Origin: JANNPJ01 sp965200525
GTDB taxonomy: Bacteria > Actinomycetota > Actinomycetes > Actinomycetales > Kineosporiaceae
Direction of reading: 5' to 3'
Length of the DNA: 64,000 nucleotides
Assembly (NCBI GenBank): GCA_965200525.1
Contig: OZ241368.1
Location: 2,852,001 to 2,916,000, forward strand
Shown here: positions 1-8,206 of the stretch, piece by piece
Layout: every line of letters starts with the position of its first letter
Position numbering within the stretch: the stretch's first letter is position 1
The notes under the pieces: model-generated
The model's input: the letters and a program-made list of their open reading frames with translations, nothing else
Told to the model about the DNA's origin: nothing
Databases searched by the model: none
Position numbers and translations under genes: made by a program

Positions 1-155
1 TCACCAGCAGCTCCGGCCTTGAGCACGCCTGGCGGATCGCTGACCCGCTGCTGCGCAACCCGCCGAAAGTCCAGCCCTACGAGCCCGGTTCGTGGGGTCC
101 GAAGGCCGCCGACGAGCTCGCCTCCCCCGGAAAGTGGTTGCTGGGCCAGTCCTGA
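1..155 (+). CDS. zwf: Glucose-6-phosphate dehydrogenase, C-terminal end (partial)
   Basis: Only the last 50 codons are present; the gene enters from the left edge with codons in phase from base 3. The tail reads EHAWRIADPLL, then YEPGSWGPKAADEL and a stop at 153-155. The aromatic-rich YxxGSWGPxxAD block near the C-terminus is a hallmark of glucose-6-phosphate dehydrogenases (compare YQAGTWGP in E. coli Zwf). The family oxidises glucose 6-phosphate to 6-phosphogluconolactone with reduction of NADP in the pentose phosphate pathway. No catalytic residues lie in the visible part, so the call rests on this terminal motif alone. Confidence 0.82.
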   Translation, partial: TSSSGLEHAWRIADPLLRNPPKVQPYEPGSWGPKAADELASPGKWLLGQS

Positions 156-192
156 TCTGAGTGACCTTCGCCCGGTCGGCCCATAATGCGGC

Positions 193-1041
193 GTGCCCGA
201 TTCGCCGTCCCCGGCCCTCGCCGAGCAGGCTCGCAGCGTGCGCTGGTGGCTGGTGGCCGTCCGGCGCAGTCCGACGCTGTGCGGCCTGATCTTGCTGCAG
301 TTCCTCGTCGCGCCGATGTTCTGGAGCCTCTGGCACCCGCCCGAATGGCTCAAGCTGCTGGTCAGCGGGCTGGTGCTCGGGCCGATCTACGTGATGCTCG
401 CTGGCATCGGTCAGCGGGCTGCCCGAACACTGGAGACCGCCGACGAGTCAGCCGAACGCACCGGGCGGCGCCCCCCGGTCAGCGTCGGCGCGGCCCGGCG
501 CGCCACCTTCACCTGGAGCTCGGCCACGGGGCTCCGGCTGATCCTGATGGTCGTGGGCTGGGTCGTTCTGGTGACCGCCTGCCCCGTGATGCTCGCCCTG
601 ATGTGGCACGACGACCCACCGCAGAGCGGGGCCGCCGCTGCGGCCTGCGCATTCGGAGTACTTGTCTTGATCGCCTTCCCAGGGTTCTTCGGCGTGTTGA
701 GCACGGTCGGCCCGTGGCGCCAGATCCACCGGACCTTGGCCGACCCGGCTGAGACGGCCCTGGTCACGGTGATCGGCGTCGATCCAGCCACCGGTCAGTG
801 GGTTCTGGAACAGACCGACACCGGCCGTCGCTTCTGCGGCCGGCTGCTCGGCGGCAAGCGGCTGTTGGTGGCCGGCGACGAGTTGCTCGCCGAAGGCATC
901 CTGCACACGCCGGCCAACAGTTGGCGGCATCCGGTCGCCGCGGTGTTCGCCCTCACCGGCCCGTTCGGCACGGTCTGGGCCTTCCACGGTGAACTCAGTA
1001 CCGCTGTCCTGTCCGGCACAACCACAACCACAACCGTTTGA
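193..1041 (+). CDS. Hypothetical multi-pass membrane protein
   Basis: 282 residues from a GTG start 37 bases after the zwf stop; third codon positions are almost all G/C, which marks this as the coding frame. Hydrophobic stretches at about residues 25-45, 52-72, 112-138 and 145-168 suggest four membrane helices, followed by a soluble C-terminal domain (about 175-260) and a short poly-threonine tail (TTTTTT) before the stop. I do not recognise the family. The C-terminal part, with VIGVDPATGQWVLEQTDTGRRF, looks like a small beta-rich domain. Same orientation as zwf, but no sign of co-function. Confidence 0.68.
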   Translation: MPDSPSPALAEQARSVRWWLVAVRRSPTLCGLILLQFLVAPMFWSLWHPPEWLKLLVSGLVLGPIYVMLAGIGQRAARTLETADESAERTGRRPPVSVGAARRATFTWSSATGLRLILMVVGWVVLVTACPVMLALMWHDDPPQSGAAAAACAFGVLVLIAFPGFFGVLSTVGPWRQIHRTLADPAETALVTVIGVDPATGQWVLEQTDTGRRFCGRLLGGKRLLVAGDELLAEGILHTPANSWRHPVAAVFALTGPFGTVWAFHGELSTAVLSGTTTTTTV

Positions 1042-1067
1042 AGGTCCGCCGGCTGTTTGTGAATCCG

Positions 1068-1083
1068 CCGGCCGTTCGGCCGG
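1068..1083. terminator. GC-rich hairpin after the membrane protein gene
   Basis: CCGGCCGTTCGGCCGG is a self-complementary stem with a tiny loop, 27 bases after the stop at 1041. There is no T-run, so it is at best an actinobacterial-style, U-tract-less terminator. Confidence 0.4.
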
Positions 1084-1106
1084 AGGCCCGCCCCGCTTGG
1101 ACCTTG

Positions 1107-1207
1107 CTCCGACTTTGCTCCCATTACCCACCGGCCGGCGTCGTCCTGGCCTGGTGAAACAGCGGCCGGGCCCGGGGATCAGGTGGGCAACTGGAGCAAA
1201 GTCGGAG
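1107..1207. repeat. Long imperfect inverted repeat in intergenic space
   Basis: CTCCGACTTTGCTCC at 1107-1121 is exactly complementary in inverted order to GGAGCAAAGTCGGAG at 1193-1207. The arms continue inward to 1133 and 1181, giving about 27-base arms with three mismatches around a 47-base centre. It occupies most of the gap between the membrane protein (ends 1041) and the ltrA-like gene (ends 1327), which converge here. It could serve as a bidirectional terminator or be a remnant of a small non-autonomous element; no target-site duplication was evident by eye. Confidence 0.7.
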
Positions 1208-1326
1208 TGAAGTTGACCGGGGCCGCCGCTGACCGCCCGCCGCGCTGCAGGGGCGGGCCCGGGATCGGGGTACATCCGTGCGCTGTGGGCGCACAGATCT
1301 GCCCCGATGGTTGCGGGGGGGCGTGG

Positions 1327-2523
1327 TTACTGCCGGCTGGCGGCGTCGCGGCCGGTCAGCACGGCGCTGAGGACGATGCCGGCGGCGGGCAGGGCCATCC
1401 CGAACACGGCCAGGGGCAGGGCGAGCCCGGCCCCGGCCAGCCCGGCGATCGCCAGTGTGGCCGCGGCCGCCACCAGCACGGTCACCAGGTCACCGCGCCG
1501 GGCTGTGGTCTCCAGGGGAGCGTGCAGGGCCCAGACCAGGAGCAGGAACACCGCCACCGGGACGGCGACGGCCAGGGCCACCAGGCCGTCGGGAGCCTCG
1601 ATGTGGTGGCTCGTCGCCTCGGCCGCCACCTCCAGGCCGGCCCCGAGCGCGGCCAGCGAGGCGAAGATCCCGTAGTGGCCGTAGCCCCACCAGAAGGACA
1701 GGTCCCGCCGTCGCTCGAGGCCCTCGCCGGCCTCCTTGAGGTAATACATCCACCAGAGCGAGAACAGCAGCAGCAGGCCACCGGCGAAGGTCAGGACGAC
1801 GTCGGTGTCCCAGCCGCCCTCGACCACGCTGGCCTGGACCGCGACGGCGGCGGCGGTGACGCACTCGCCGAGCACGATGATGGTGAACAGGCCGTACCGC
1901 TCGGCGATGTGGTGCGGGTGCCAGTTCAGCCCGAGCCCGCGCTCGGCCCACAGCGGCACGGCCAGCTCGCACGCGGCCAACACCACGAAGGACGCCGTGG
2001 CCAGCCGGTCGGGCAGCACCAGGCGCAGCACCCAGCCGAGCTGGACCAGGGCGATCGCGCCGGCGTAGCGGATCGCCACCGACCGGTGCACCGGGTCGCT
2101 GCCGGCCGCCCGTAGCCACTGGCCGATCAGGGCCACCCGCATGATCACGTAGCCGACGGTGATCGCGGTGAAGGTGCCCTGGTTGAAGGCGCTGGGCACG
2201 CCGGCCGCCAGCACCAGCACCCCGGCCATCTGGAGCAGGGTCAGCACCCGGTAGGCGGCGTCGTCGGTGTCGTAGGCGGAGGCGAACCAGGTGAAGTTCA
2301 CCCAGGCCCACCAGATCGCGAAGAACACCATGAAGTACCCCGGGAAGGCCTCCCCGGTGTGGTTCTCGGCCACCCGGTGGGCCAGCTGGGCCGCCACCTG
2401 GCTGACCGCGACCACAAAGGTCAGGTCGAAGAGCAGTTCCAGCGGGGTGGACACCCGGTGGCGCTCGGCGGCGTCGCGGCCCCGCATCGGCACGAGGAAC
2501 CGGCTGGTCGGCATGCGCGTCAT
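1327..2523 (-). CDS. Low temperature requirement protein A (LtrA) family membrane protein
   Basis: 398 residues. The start ATG at 2523 overlaps the TGA of the upstream gene (ATGA), so the two are translationally coupled; the open frame extends further upstream but that part overlaps the neighbour and has no membrane character. The protein opens with RHRVSTPLELLFDLTFVVAVSQVA, whose PLELFDLxFV core is the LtrA signature, then shows about ten to twelve hydrophobic helices with the family's conserved FxxWWAWVNFTWFASAYDTDD block. LtrA proteins were named from a Listeria cold-growth mutant; their biochemical role is unknown. A second Met three codons in is an alternative start. Confidence 0.85.
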   Translation of the reverse strand: MTRMPTSRFLVPMRGRDAAERHRVSTPLELLFDLTFVVAVSQVAAQLAHRVAENHTGEAFPGYFMVFFAIWWAWVNFTWFASAYDTDDAAYRVLTLLQMAGVLVLAAGVPSAFNQGTFTAITVGYVIMRVALIGQWLRAAGSDPVHRSVAIRYAGAIALVQLGWVLRLVLPDRLATASFVVLAACELAVPLWAERGLGLNWHPHHIAERYGLFTIIVLGECVTAAAVAVQASVVEGGWDTDVVLTFAGGLLLLFSLWWMYYLKEAGEGLERRRDLSFWWGYGHYGIFASLAALGAGLEVAAEATSHHIEAPDGLVALAVAVPVAVFLLLVWALHAPLETTARRGDLVTVLVAAAATLAIAGLAGAGLALPLAVFGMALPAAGIVLSAVLTGRDAASRQ

Positions 2524-3110
2524 CCTGACACGATCACCGCGCCGTCCGAGATGAGACGGGCGCCGCTCAACCGCACCGGCCCGGCCGCCTCGAGCCGGAA
2601 CTCCGAGGCCGGCCCGAGCACCATCTGCCGTTGCCAGGCCGCGGTGACCACTCCCTGGGCGACCAGGTCGGCCAGCTCCGCCCGAAACTCGGGATACCCC
2701 ACGCCGTCCCGCTTGCCGAACCAGCCGAACCATCCCCCGGCGCCCGAGCCGGCACGAGGGCCGGCGCCGGGGTCGGCCCCGGGTGATCCGCCGGTCAGCG
2801 CGTAGACCCCGCCCGCGCCGTGCTCGGTCGAGACGGCCGCCGCCAGCGGGTCGTGCCGGCTCAGCCGGGCAGCGTCCACGGCCGCCTGGTTCAGCCGCCC
2901 CAGCGAGGTGAAGTCCTCGACCAGGTACCAGTCCTCGTAGCCGCCACCGGGCAGCCAGCTCAGGTCGGGGACCCGCAGCGAGTACGAGTCGACGAATCCG
3001 CTGATCGGCTCGGCCGCCAACCGCTCGTGGAAGAGCCGCAGGTCGCGCTCGTAGCCGGCCACCGGCACGGCGGCCTTGGGGCGATGCCAGAAGGTGTAGG
3101 CCAGAGTCAC
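2520..3110 (-). CDS. Hypothetical protein coupled to the ltrA-like gene
   Basis: 196 residues, soluble, no signal peptide. The first half (YTFWHRPKAAVP, LRVPDLSWLPGGGYEDWYLVEDF) is ordered and aromatic-rich; a Gly/Pro/Ala linker at about 105-125 separates it from a C-terminal segment ending in a beta-rich tail (FRLEAAGPVRLSGARLISDGAVIV). The pattern of a short conserved alpha/beta unit suggests an NIPSNAP- or EthD-like dimeric barrel, but I cannot assign it. It starts 17 bases after the stop of the small gene at 3128-3451 and overlaps ltrA by 3 bases, so the three minus-strand genes probably form one transcript. Confidence 0.7.
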   Translation of the reverse strand: MTLAYTFWHRPKAAVPVAGYERDLRLFHERLAAEPISGFVDSYSLRVPDLSWLPGGGYEDWYLVEDFTSLGRLNQAAVDAARLSRHDPLAAAVSTEHGAGGVYALTGGSPGADPGAGPRAGSGAGGWFGWFGKRDGVGYPEFRAELADLVAQGVVTAAWQRQMVLGPASEFRLEAAGPVRLSGARLISDGAVIVSG

Positions 3111-3127
3111 CCGGCCGAGCCTAGAGT

Positions 3128-3451
3128 TCAGGCCGCGCCGGCCGCCGACCGGCCCGGGTGGTCCCCGGTGTCGGCGATCACCGCCGCGACCTCACGCAAT
3201 CCCGCGGCCACGCACTGCCGCAGCAACCACTGGCCGTCGTCCGAGCCGGCCAGGCCGTCGAGGATCCGGGCCACCGCGGTGCCGTCCCGCTGCAGGGTGG
3301 CCGCCTCGAGCCGGGCCAGGGCCTCGGCCAGCTCGGCCGAGCGGCCGAAGTCTTCCGGCATATGGGTGTAGACCCGCAGCGGCTCCGACTCCATCGGGTA
3401 CTCGTACTCGTGGGTGTACTCCACCATCGCCGTCAGCGGCCGCCATCTCAT
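3128..3451 (-). CDS. Small hypothetical protein
   Basis: 107 residues at most; an internal Met at residue 9 (MVEYTHEYEYPMESEPLRVYTHMPEDF) is an equally plausible start at 3427. The body is helical and charged (AELAEALARLEAATLQRDGTAVARILDGLAG) with no membrane segment. Codon third positions are G/C-rich as in neighbouring genes, which supports coding. It heads the minus-strand group leading to the ltrA-like gene. Function not recognised. Confidence 0.55.
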   Translation of the reverse strand: MRWRPLTAMVEYTHEYEYPMESEPLRVYTHMPEDFGRSAELAEALARLEAATLQRDGTAVARILDGLAGSDDGQWLLRQCVAAGLREVAAVIADTGDHPGRSAAGAA

Positions 3452-3510
3452 CTCTCACCCCTGGGCTCGACCAACGACTGGTACATCCAGATAACTCCAT
3501 GAAAGCCACT

Positions 3511-3534
3511 TAGTCGACCCATTCGACCCGACTA
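3511..3534. other. Short inverted repeat between GntR gene and small ORF
   Basis: TAGTCG at 3511-3516 is mirrored by CGACTA at 3529-3534 around 12 bases. It lies after the GntR gene stop (3560, minus strand) and upstream of the small gene starting at 3451. It may be a weak terminator or an operator for the adjacent regulator; the rest of the 108-base gap shows nothing else. Confidence 0.3.
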
Positions 3535-3559
3535 CTGCCCGATCCGGCCGATCCGGAAC

Positions 3560-4357
3560 TCAGGCCGGTTCGGGCGCTTCGGCCACCTGGGCCCGGCCGT
3601 CGAACGGCTCGGCCGCGACCGTGTACCCCTGCGGCGACCACTCGGCCAGCACCGAGTACCGATCGGCCCGGACCACGGTCTGCCGGTACTCCAGCGGCGT
3701 CGTCCGCACGCTCGACACCCGCTCGATCATGAAGCAGGCCACCGCCGGGGGCACCGCCAGCAGTTCCTTGTCGACGTCGCTGGGCAGCACCGCGCTGATC
3801 CGCTCGCGCCCGCCCGACAGTGAGACGCCGCACCGGGCGGCCAGCTCGTCGTAGAGGCCGGACACGGTGAAGTCGACCTCCAGCAGCGGGGCCGCGATCT
3901 GGGCCGGGATCCAGACCTGGTCGTGGGCCATCGGCTGCTCGTCGGCGAGCCGGACCCGTTCGAGGTGGAACAGCTCGGCGTCGGCCGGCAGCCCGAGCTG
4001 GATCGCGGCGTCCGGCCAGGTCACGACGTGCTGCGAGAGGACCGTGCTGCGCTGGATCACGCCCTGGGCGTCGACCTCCCGGAACAGGGAGTAGAGGCTG
4101 CCCAGGGGCGGGTTGGAGTCGCCGCCGCGCCGGACCCACGATCCTCTGCCCTTGGCCGAGTCGATCAGCCGCGACTCGCGCAGCCGGCGCAGGGCCTCGC
4201 GCACGGTGTACCGGGAGACGGCGTAGACGTCGACCAGCTCCAGCTCACCGGGAAACTCCTGGTCGAACTCGCCGGAGCCGAGCCGGCGGGTCAGCTCCTG
4301 CTGCAGCTGGGCCCACAGCGGCATCGGGCTGGATCGGTCAAGGGCACGGATGTCCAT
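3560..4357 (-). CDS. GntR family (HutC subfamily) transcriptional regulator
   Basis: About 265 residues. The N-terminal winged helix-turn-helix covers about residues 10-75 (PLWAQLQQELTRRLGSGEF, then VDVYAVSRYTVREALRRLRESRLI), the classic GntR layout. The C-terminal two thirds (about 100-250) is a UTRA ligand-binding domain, with the LxxxRLADEQPMAHDQVWIP strand pattern. GGAGG at 4366-4370 is placed 5-8 bases before ATG codons at 4360 and 4357; an upstream GTG overlaps the ribosome site and is unlikely. UTRA regulators usually respond to sugar phosphates or small amino-acid-like ligands. No metabolic gene is coupled, so the target is unknown. Confidence 0.88.
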   Translation of the reverse strand: MDIRALDRSSPMPLWAQLQQELTRRLGSGEFDQEFPGELELVDVYAVSRYTVREALRRLRESRLIDSAKGRGSWVRRGGDSNPPLGSLYSLFREVDAQGVIQRSTVLSQHVVTWPDAAIQLGLPADAELFHLERVRLADEQPMAHDQVWIPAQIAAPLLEVDFTVSGLYDELAARCGVSLSGGRERISAVLPSDVDKELLAVPPAVACFMIERVSSVRTTPLEYRQTVVRADRYSVLAEWSPQGYTVAAEPFDGRAQVAEAPEPA

Positions 4358-4399
4358 CATGATCACCTCCGGGCCGTTGCGTCCTTACCAAGGGCCAGC

Positions 4400-4909
4400 T
4401 TAGTGGTCCTCGTCACCCGGGTCGGGGCCGGGCTGCACCAGAGGAACGTGCTTGGCCCTTCTGACCAGTGGCAGCACGACCCAGGACACGATCAGCACGG
4501 TGGCCAGCCCGGCGGCGATCAGCAGGGCCTGGGCCCGGCCCAGGACCAGGTCGAGAACCAGGTCCACGGCCGAGGTGATGGCCAGGCCGAGCAGCCCCAG
4601 GCCGAGGATCGCGAACCGGGAGGCGACCAGCACCACCTGGTGCTTCAGCCGGCGGGCGAACAAGGCCCGGTGGTAGGCAACCGGGGCGATCAGGCAGACC
4701 GTGGCCCCGGCCGAGAACAGCAGGGCCGCGATGAACACCGAGCGTTCCCAGTGATCGAGCGTCTGGAACCGGCTCTGCAGGGGCATCGTGAGCAGAAACG
4801 CGAACAGGATCTGGACGCCGGTCTGGGCCACCCGCAGCTCCTGCAGCAGCTCGCCGAAGTTGCGGTCGGCCCGTTCGGCCTCGGTCTCGCGGGGGCGGTC
4901 GGTGCTCAC
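4400..4909 (-). CDS. DUF6328 family membrane protein
   Basis: 169 residues from GTG at 4909; an ATG at 4918 would add three residues. The signature block DRNFGELLQELRVAQTGVQ at about residues 14-32 followed by an FAFLLTMP helix is typical of the DUF6328 family. Four hydrophobic helices follow (about 32-52, 62-82, 105-125, 130-150), with a charged C-terminus. The family is widespread in actinobacteria and has no known function. It is divergent from the ACT-domain gene across a 129-base gap and sits 42 bases upstream of the GntR start, both on the minus strand. Confidence 0.82.
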   Translation of the reverse strand: MSTDRPRETEAERADRNFGELLQELRVAQTGVQILFAFLLTMPLQSRFQTLDHWERSVFIAALLFSAGATVCLIAPVAYHRALFARRLKHQVVLVASRFAILGLGLLGLAITSAVDLVLDLVLGRAQALLIAAGLATVLIVSWVVLPLVRRAKHVPLVQPGPDPGDEDH

Positions 4910-4925
4910 TCTGCACATTCTGGCC

Positions 4926-4939
4926 GTAACAAATGTGAC
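4926..4939. promoter_or_regulatory. Candidate operator between divergent genes
   Basis: GTAACAAATGTGAC is an inverted repeat (GTnACA-AA-TGTnAC) in an AT-richer patch just upstream of the DUF6328 start and in the divergent gap shared with the ACT gene. The placement fits a regulator site, but the arms are short and one position is mismatched. Confidence 0.3.
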
Positions 4940-5038
4940 GTGTGCGCCGGGCAGGGGTGTGTCATCCTGACCGCAGTTGTCCCATCGGCTCAACGGCGGG
5001 CACATCGGTCGCGTTCGGTGGGGTTTCCGGGAGGTTCG

Positions 5039-5683
5039 ATGCTCGCGCGAGTCAGGCTCAGCGTCCCCGACCGCCCGGGCTCGCTCGGGATGGTGACCTC
5101 GGCGATCGGTGCTGCCGGCGCCGACATCGTCAAGATCGACGTCCTGGAGAGCGAGTCGGGCCGGGCGCTGGACGACGTCTTCGTGGTGGTCCGCGACGTC
5201 CACCATCTGGGTACTGTGCGTGATCGGCTGAACGCGGCGGCCGGGGTGAGCGTGACCGGTACCCAGTACCCGGCCCCACCGGTCACCGGCCACGCCGAGC
5301 TCGAGCTGGTCGACCAGGTGCTGTCCCGGCCCGAGCGGGGGCTGCAGACCCTGGTCGACGGCGCGCCGCACGCCTTCGGCGCCGACTGGGGAGCCCTGAT
5401 CGAGTACGGCCCGGACGCGAGCATGGTCGGCGTCCTGGCGGTCAGTGCCACCAGCCCGGGCCCCGAGAACGTGGTCGTCACCTCGCCGTCCCGGCTGGCC
5501 TCGATCCGGATCACGCCGCCCGGCGCCGACACGCCCTACGGGGGCGCGGCGTTGGTACCGATCGGCTCCGGCCCGCTGGCCCTGGTTCTGGTGCGGGTCG
5601 AGGGCCCCGAGTTCCACCGTTCGGAGCTGTGGCGGGTCGGCCAGGTCGGCCAGATCGTCGGAACCGTTCTTGCCCCGGTGTGA
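5039..5683 (+). CDS. ACT domain-containing protein
   Basis: 214 residues from ATG at 5039, preceded by GGGAGG at 5029-5034. The N-terminal 70 residues form an ACT domain (LARVRLSVPDRPGSLGMVTSAI, with GADIVKIDVLE and a second beta strand DDVFVVV), the small-molecule-binding fold that often binds amino acids. The remaining two thirds have no recognised domain but look alpha/beta (LELVDQVLSRPERGLQTLVDGAP and a beta-rich end). Such proteins are usually regulators or ligand sensors. It is 10 bases upstream of the phosphatase gene, so the two are probably co-transcribed. Confidence 0.8.
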   Translation: MLARVRLSVPDRPGSLGMVTSAIGAAGADIVKIDVLESESGRALDDVFVVVRDVHHLGTVRDRLNAAAGVSVTGTQYPAPPVTGHAELELVDQVLSRPERGLQTLVDGAPHAFGADWGALIEYGPDASMVGVLAVSATSPGPENVVVTSPSRLASIRITPPGADTPYGGAALVPIGSGPLALVLVRVEGPEFHRSELWRVGQVGQIVGTVLAPV

Positions 5684-5693
5684 TGATCTACCG

Positions 5694-6260
5694 ATGACTC
5701 ACGAGCCCGAACTCTGGCTGATCCGGCACGGCGAGACCGAGTGGAGCCGCACCCGCCGGCACACCGGCCGCTCCGACCTGCCGCTCACCCCCAAGGGGGA
5801 GGCCGCCGCGGCCGCTCTGGCCCCCCGGCTCAGCGGGATCGCGTTCGACCTGGTGCTGGCCAGCCCGCTGCGCCGGGCCTGGCACACCGCCGAGCTGGCC
5901 GGACTGCACCCGGTGGCCGAGCCGCAGGCGGTGGAGTGGGACTACGGCAAGTACGAGGGCATCACCACGGCCCAGATCCAGGAGACCGAGCCCGACTGGT
6001 CGGTCTGGACCAGCCCGATCCCCGGCGGGGAGTCGCTGGAGCAGGTCGCCGCCCGGGCCGACGCCGTGATCGCCCGGGTCCGGGAGGAAGCGCCGACGCG
6101 GGCCGCCCTGGTCGCGCACGCCCATTTCCTGCGGATTCTCTCGGTGCGCTGGATCGAGCAGGACCCGCTGCTGGCCGAGCGGTTCAACCTGCTCACCTCG
6201 GCGGTCAGTGTGCTCGGCTTCGACCGGGGCCTGGCCGTGATCGATCAGTGGAACGGCTGA
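5694..6260 (+). CDS. Histidine phosphatase family protein
   Basis: 188 residues. The catalytic LIRHGETEW motif at about residues 9-17 supplies the phosphorylated histidine (RHG) and conserved arginine and glutamate of the phosphoglycerate-mutase-like superfamily. Further hallmarks are SPLRRAWHTA at about 61-70, the acidic WDYGKYEG segment, GGESLEQVAARAD and a second catalytic histidine in LVAHAHFLRIL at about 142-152. Members remove phosphate from sugars, cofactors or proteins; the substrate cannot be deduced here. It follows the ACT gene by 10 bases, suggesting co-expression. Confidence 0.9.
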   Translation: MTHEPELWLIRHGETEWSRTRRHTGRSDLPLTPKGEAAAAALAPRLSGIAFDLVLASPLRRAWHTAELAGLHPVAEPQAVEWDYGKYEGITTAQIQETEPDWSVWTSPIPGGESLEQVAARADAVIARVREEAPTRAALVAHAHFLRILSVRWIEQDPLLAERFNLLTSAVSVLGFDRGLAVIDQWNG

Positions 6261-6323
6261 CCGGCCGGCGCTGAGGCTTCATCTCGCCGTGCCGACCACC
6301 GCCGGGCGGGTGACGATGCCTGA

Positions 6324-7427
6324 GTGCCAGCCATTCTTGATCGTCAGCCCGCTCCGGCCGGTCTGCTTACACCCGCCCAGCTCACACCCGCCCAGCTCGA
6401 GCCCGTCCAACCCGGATCGCCGATCGACCGGTCCGCCCCCGGCGCCGCCGACCGGGTGGCCGAGCGGGTCCGGCAACTGGCCCTCGACCGGTCGCCGGCG
6501 GCCGATGCTCCCGCCCTGACCGCCTGGCGCGAGCTGGCCGCCCTGGGCCGGTTCGATCTGACCGTGGCCCGGCTGGTCGAGGGCCACGTCGACGCGCTGC
6601 GGATCCTGGCCGAGGCCGGGCGATCCCCCCGGGACGGCGCGGTCTACGGCGTCTGGGCCTCGGCCTCGGGCGGCACCGGGCTGAAGACCCGCACCGGGGC
6701 CGACGGCGAAACCCTGGTCGACGGCACGATGCGGTACTGCTCCGGCGCCTGGTTCGTCGACCGGGCCCTGGTCGTGGTCTCCACCGGGGAAGGCCACCGG
6801 CTGGTCGACGTCGACGTCCGAGCCGCTCAGCAGGCCGGCACCATGACCCGGCGGGACGACACCTGGCCGGCGGTCGGGATGGACGTCACCGCCAGCGTCG
6901 ACGTGCTGGTCCGCGAGCTCCCCCTGGAGCCGGCCGATCTGGTCGGCGGGCCCGGGTTCTACGTCGAGCGGCCCGGTTTCGCGGCCGGCGGGGTAGGTGT
7001 GGCCGCGGTCTGGCTGGGCGGGGCGGCCGGCGTCCTGGACCTGCTGCTGCGGACACTGGACGGCAAGGCCTCGGCTCACCAGCGGGCCCACCTGGGGGCG
7101 ATGGCCGTCGCCGTGGCCGGCGCGGACGCCCTGCTGGCCGAACTGGCCGGCCGGCTCGACGCTTCGGACCCGCTCGACCGCAGCCTGCCCGGTGGCTGGG
7201 ACGACGCCGTCGCGGCCCGGACCGCGGTCGAACTGGCCGTCGAGGACGTGCTGCGCCGGGCCCCCCGGGTCAGCGGGGCCACCCCGCTCTGCCGGGACGC
7301 CGAGTTCGCCCACCGCCTGGCCGATCTGGCCGTCTACGTGCGCCAGCACCACGCCGAGACCGACTACGAGCACCTCGGGACCGCCCTGCTGAGCACCGGA
7401 ACCGTGCTGGGCCGGCGGTTCTCGTGA
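6324..7427 (+). CDS. Acyl-CoA dehydrogenase-like protein
   Basis: 367 residues from GTG at 6324. After a divergent N-terminus carrying a short duplication (LTPAQLTPAQLEP), the helical N-domain is followed by a beta-domain with GLKTRTGADGETLVDGTMRYCSGAWFVDRALV, the motif family of acyl-CoA dehydrogenases, and a C-terminal helical bundle (QRAHLGAMAVAVAGADALL, AELAVEDVLRRAP). These flavoproteins oxidise acyl thioesters. The usual catalytic glutamate is not obvious, so a variant substrate is likely. The stop overlaps the GTG of the next gene by 4 bases, and a third gene overlaps again, so three proteins are made as a coupled set. Confidence 0.8.
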   Translation: MPAILDRQPAPAGLLTPAQLTPAQLEPVQPGSPIDRSAPGAADRVAERVRQLALDRSPAADAPALTAWRELAALGRFDLTVARLVEGHVDALRILAEAGRSPRDGAVYGVWASASGGTGLKTRTGADGETLVDGTMRYCSGAWFVDRALVVVSTGEGHRLVDVDVRAAQQAGTMTRRDDTWPAVGMDVTASVDVLVRELPLEPADLVGGPGFYVERPGFAAGGVGVAAVWLGGAAGVLDLLLRTLDGKASAHQRAHLGAMAVAVAGADALLAELAGRLDASDPLDRSLPGGWDDAVAARTAVELAVEDVLRRAPRVSGATPLCRDAEFAHRLADLAVYVRQHHAETDYEHLGTALLSTGTVLGRRFS

Positions 7428-8206
7428 TCAACCAGGAGCTGGAGGTCACCGCCCGGGGCCTGCCCGCCGACCTCTGGCGACCGTTGCTGTCGTCCCGCCC
7501 CGAACCGGTCCTGCCCGCGGTCGGCCACGTCACCGTGGTCGCCCCCCACCCGGACGACGAGACCCTCGGGGCCGGCGGCCTGTTGCACCGGCTCGGCCAG
7601 GGGGGCGCTGTGGTGGCGGCCGTCTTCGTCACCGACGGCGCCGCCGGATACCCCGGTTCCACCGCGACCCAGGCCCGGGAGCTGACGGCGGTGCGCCAGG
7701 CCGAGGCCCGGGCCGCCCTGCGGGCCCTGGACCTGCCCGACGCCCTGGCCTTCTTCCTCGACGTGCCCGACGGTTCGGTCAGCGGCACGGAGGTCGAGCT
7801 GGCCCAGCGGCTGGCCCCGTTCTTCGCCGCCGGTGGCGCCGGTGGACTGGTCCTGGCGCCCTGGCCGGAGGACCCGCACCCGGATCACCAGGCGGTCGCC
7901 CGGGCCGCCCTGGTCGCGGCCCGGCTGACCGGGGCCCTGCTCTGGCAGTACCCGATCTGGATGCGACACTCCATCGCACCCGAAGATCCGATCGTGGACG
8001 TCGATCGCCTCCAGGTGCTGCACCTCACCGAAAGCGAGCAGTCGGCCAAGGACGCCGCCCTCCGGACCCACGCCAGCCAGCTGCGGTCGCCGCTGCCCGG
8101 CTACGGCCCGGTGCTGCCCGAGCATGTCCTCGAGCTGTTCGCCGACGGCCTCGAGCCCTTCTTCCTGCCGGTTCCGCCGGCCGACACCGACCGGAGTCAG
8201 CGATGA
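7424..8206 (+). CDS. PIG-L family deacetylase
   Basis: 260 residues from GTG at 7424, overlapping the dehydrogenase stop (GTGA). The zinc-binding AHPDDE-type signature is present as VVAPHPDDETLGAGG at about residues 39-53 and the distal ligand as EDPHPDHQAVARA at about 149-161. PIG-L/MshB/LmbE-type metalloenzymes remove an acetyl group from N-acetylglucosamine or related amino sugars. With an acyl-CoA dehydrogenase upstream and a NodS-like methyltransferase downstream, it belongs to a recurring bacterial cassette of unknown product. The final bases overlap the next ATG. Confidence 0.92.
   Translation: MINQELEVTARGLPADLWRPLLSSRPEPVLPAVGHVTVVAPHPDDETLGAGGLLHRLGQGGAVVAAVFVTDGAAGYPGSTATQARELTAVRQAEARAALRALDLPDALAFFLDVPDGSVSGTEVELAQRLAPFFAAGGAGGLVLAPWPEDPHPDHQAVARAALVAARLTGALLWQYPIWMRHSIAPEDPIVDVDRLQVLHLTESEQSAKDAALRTHASQLRSPLPGYGPVLPEHVLELFADGLEPFFLPVPPADTDRSQR

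Noticed and set aside
4400..5617. Single long minus-strand gene across DUF6328 and the ACT gene
   Set aside because: The upper part is antisense to the ACT gene; the conserved DUF6328 domain starts at about 4909.
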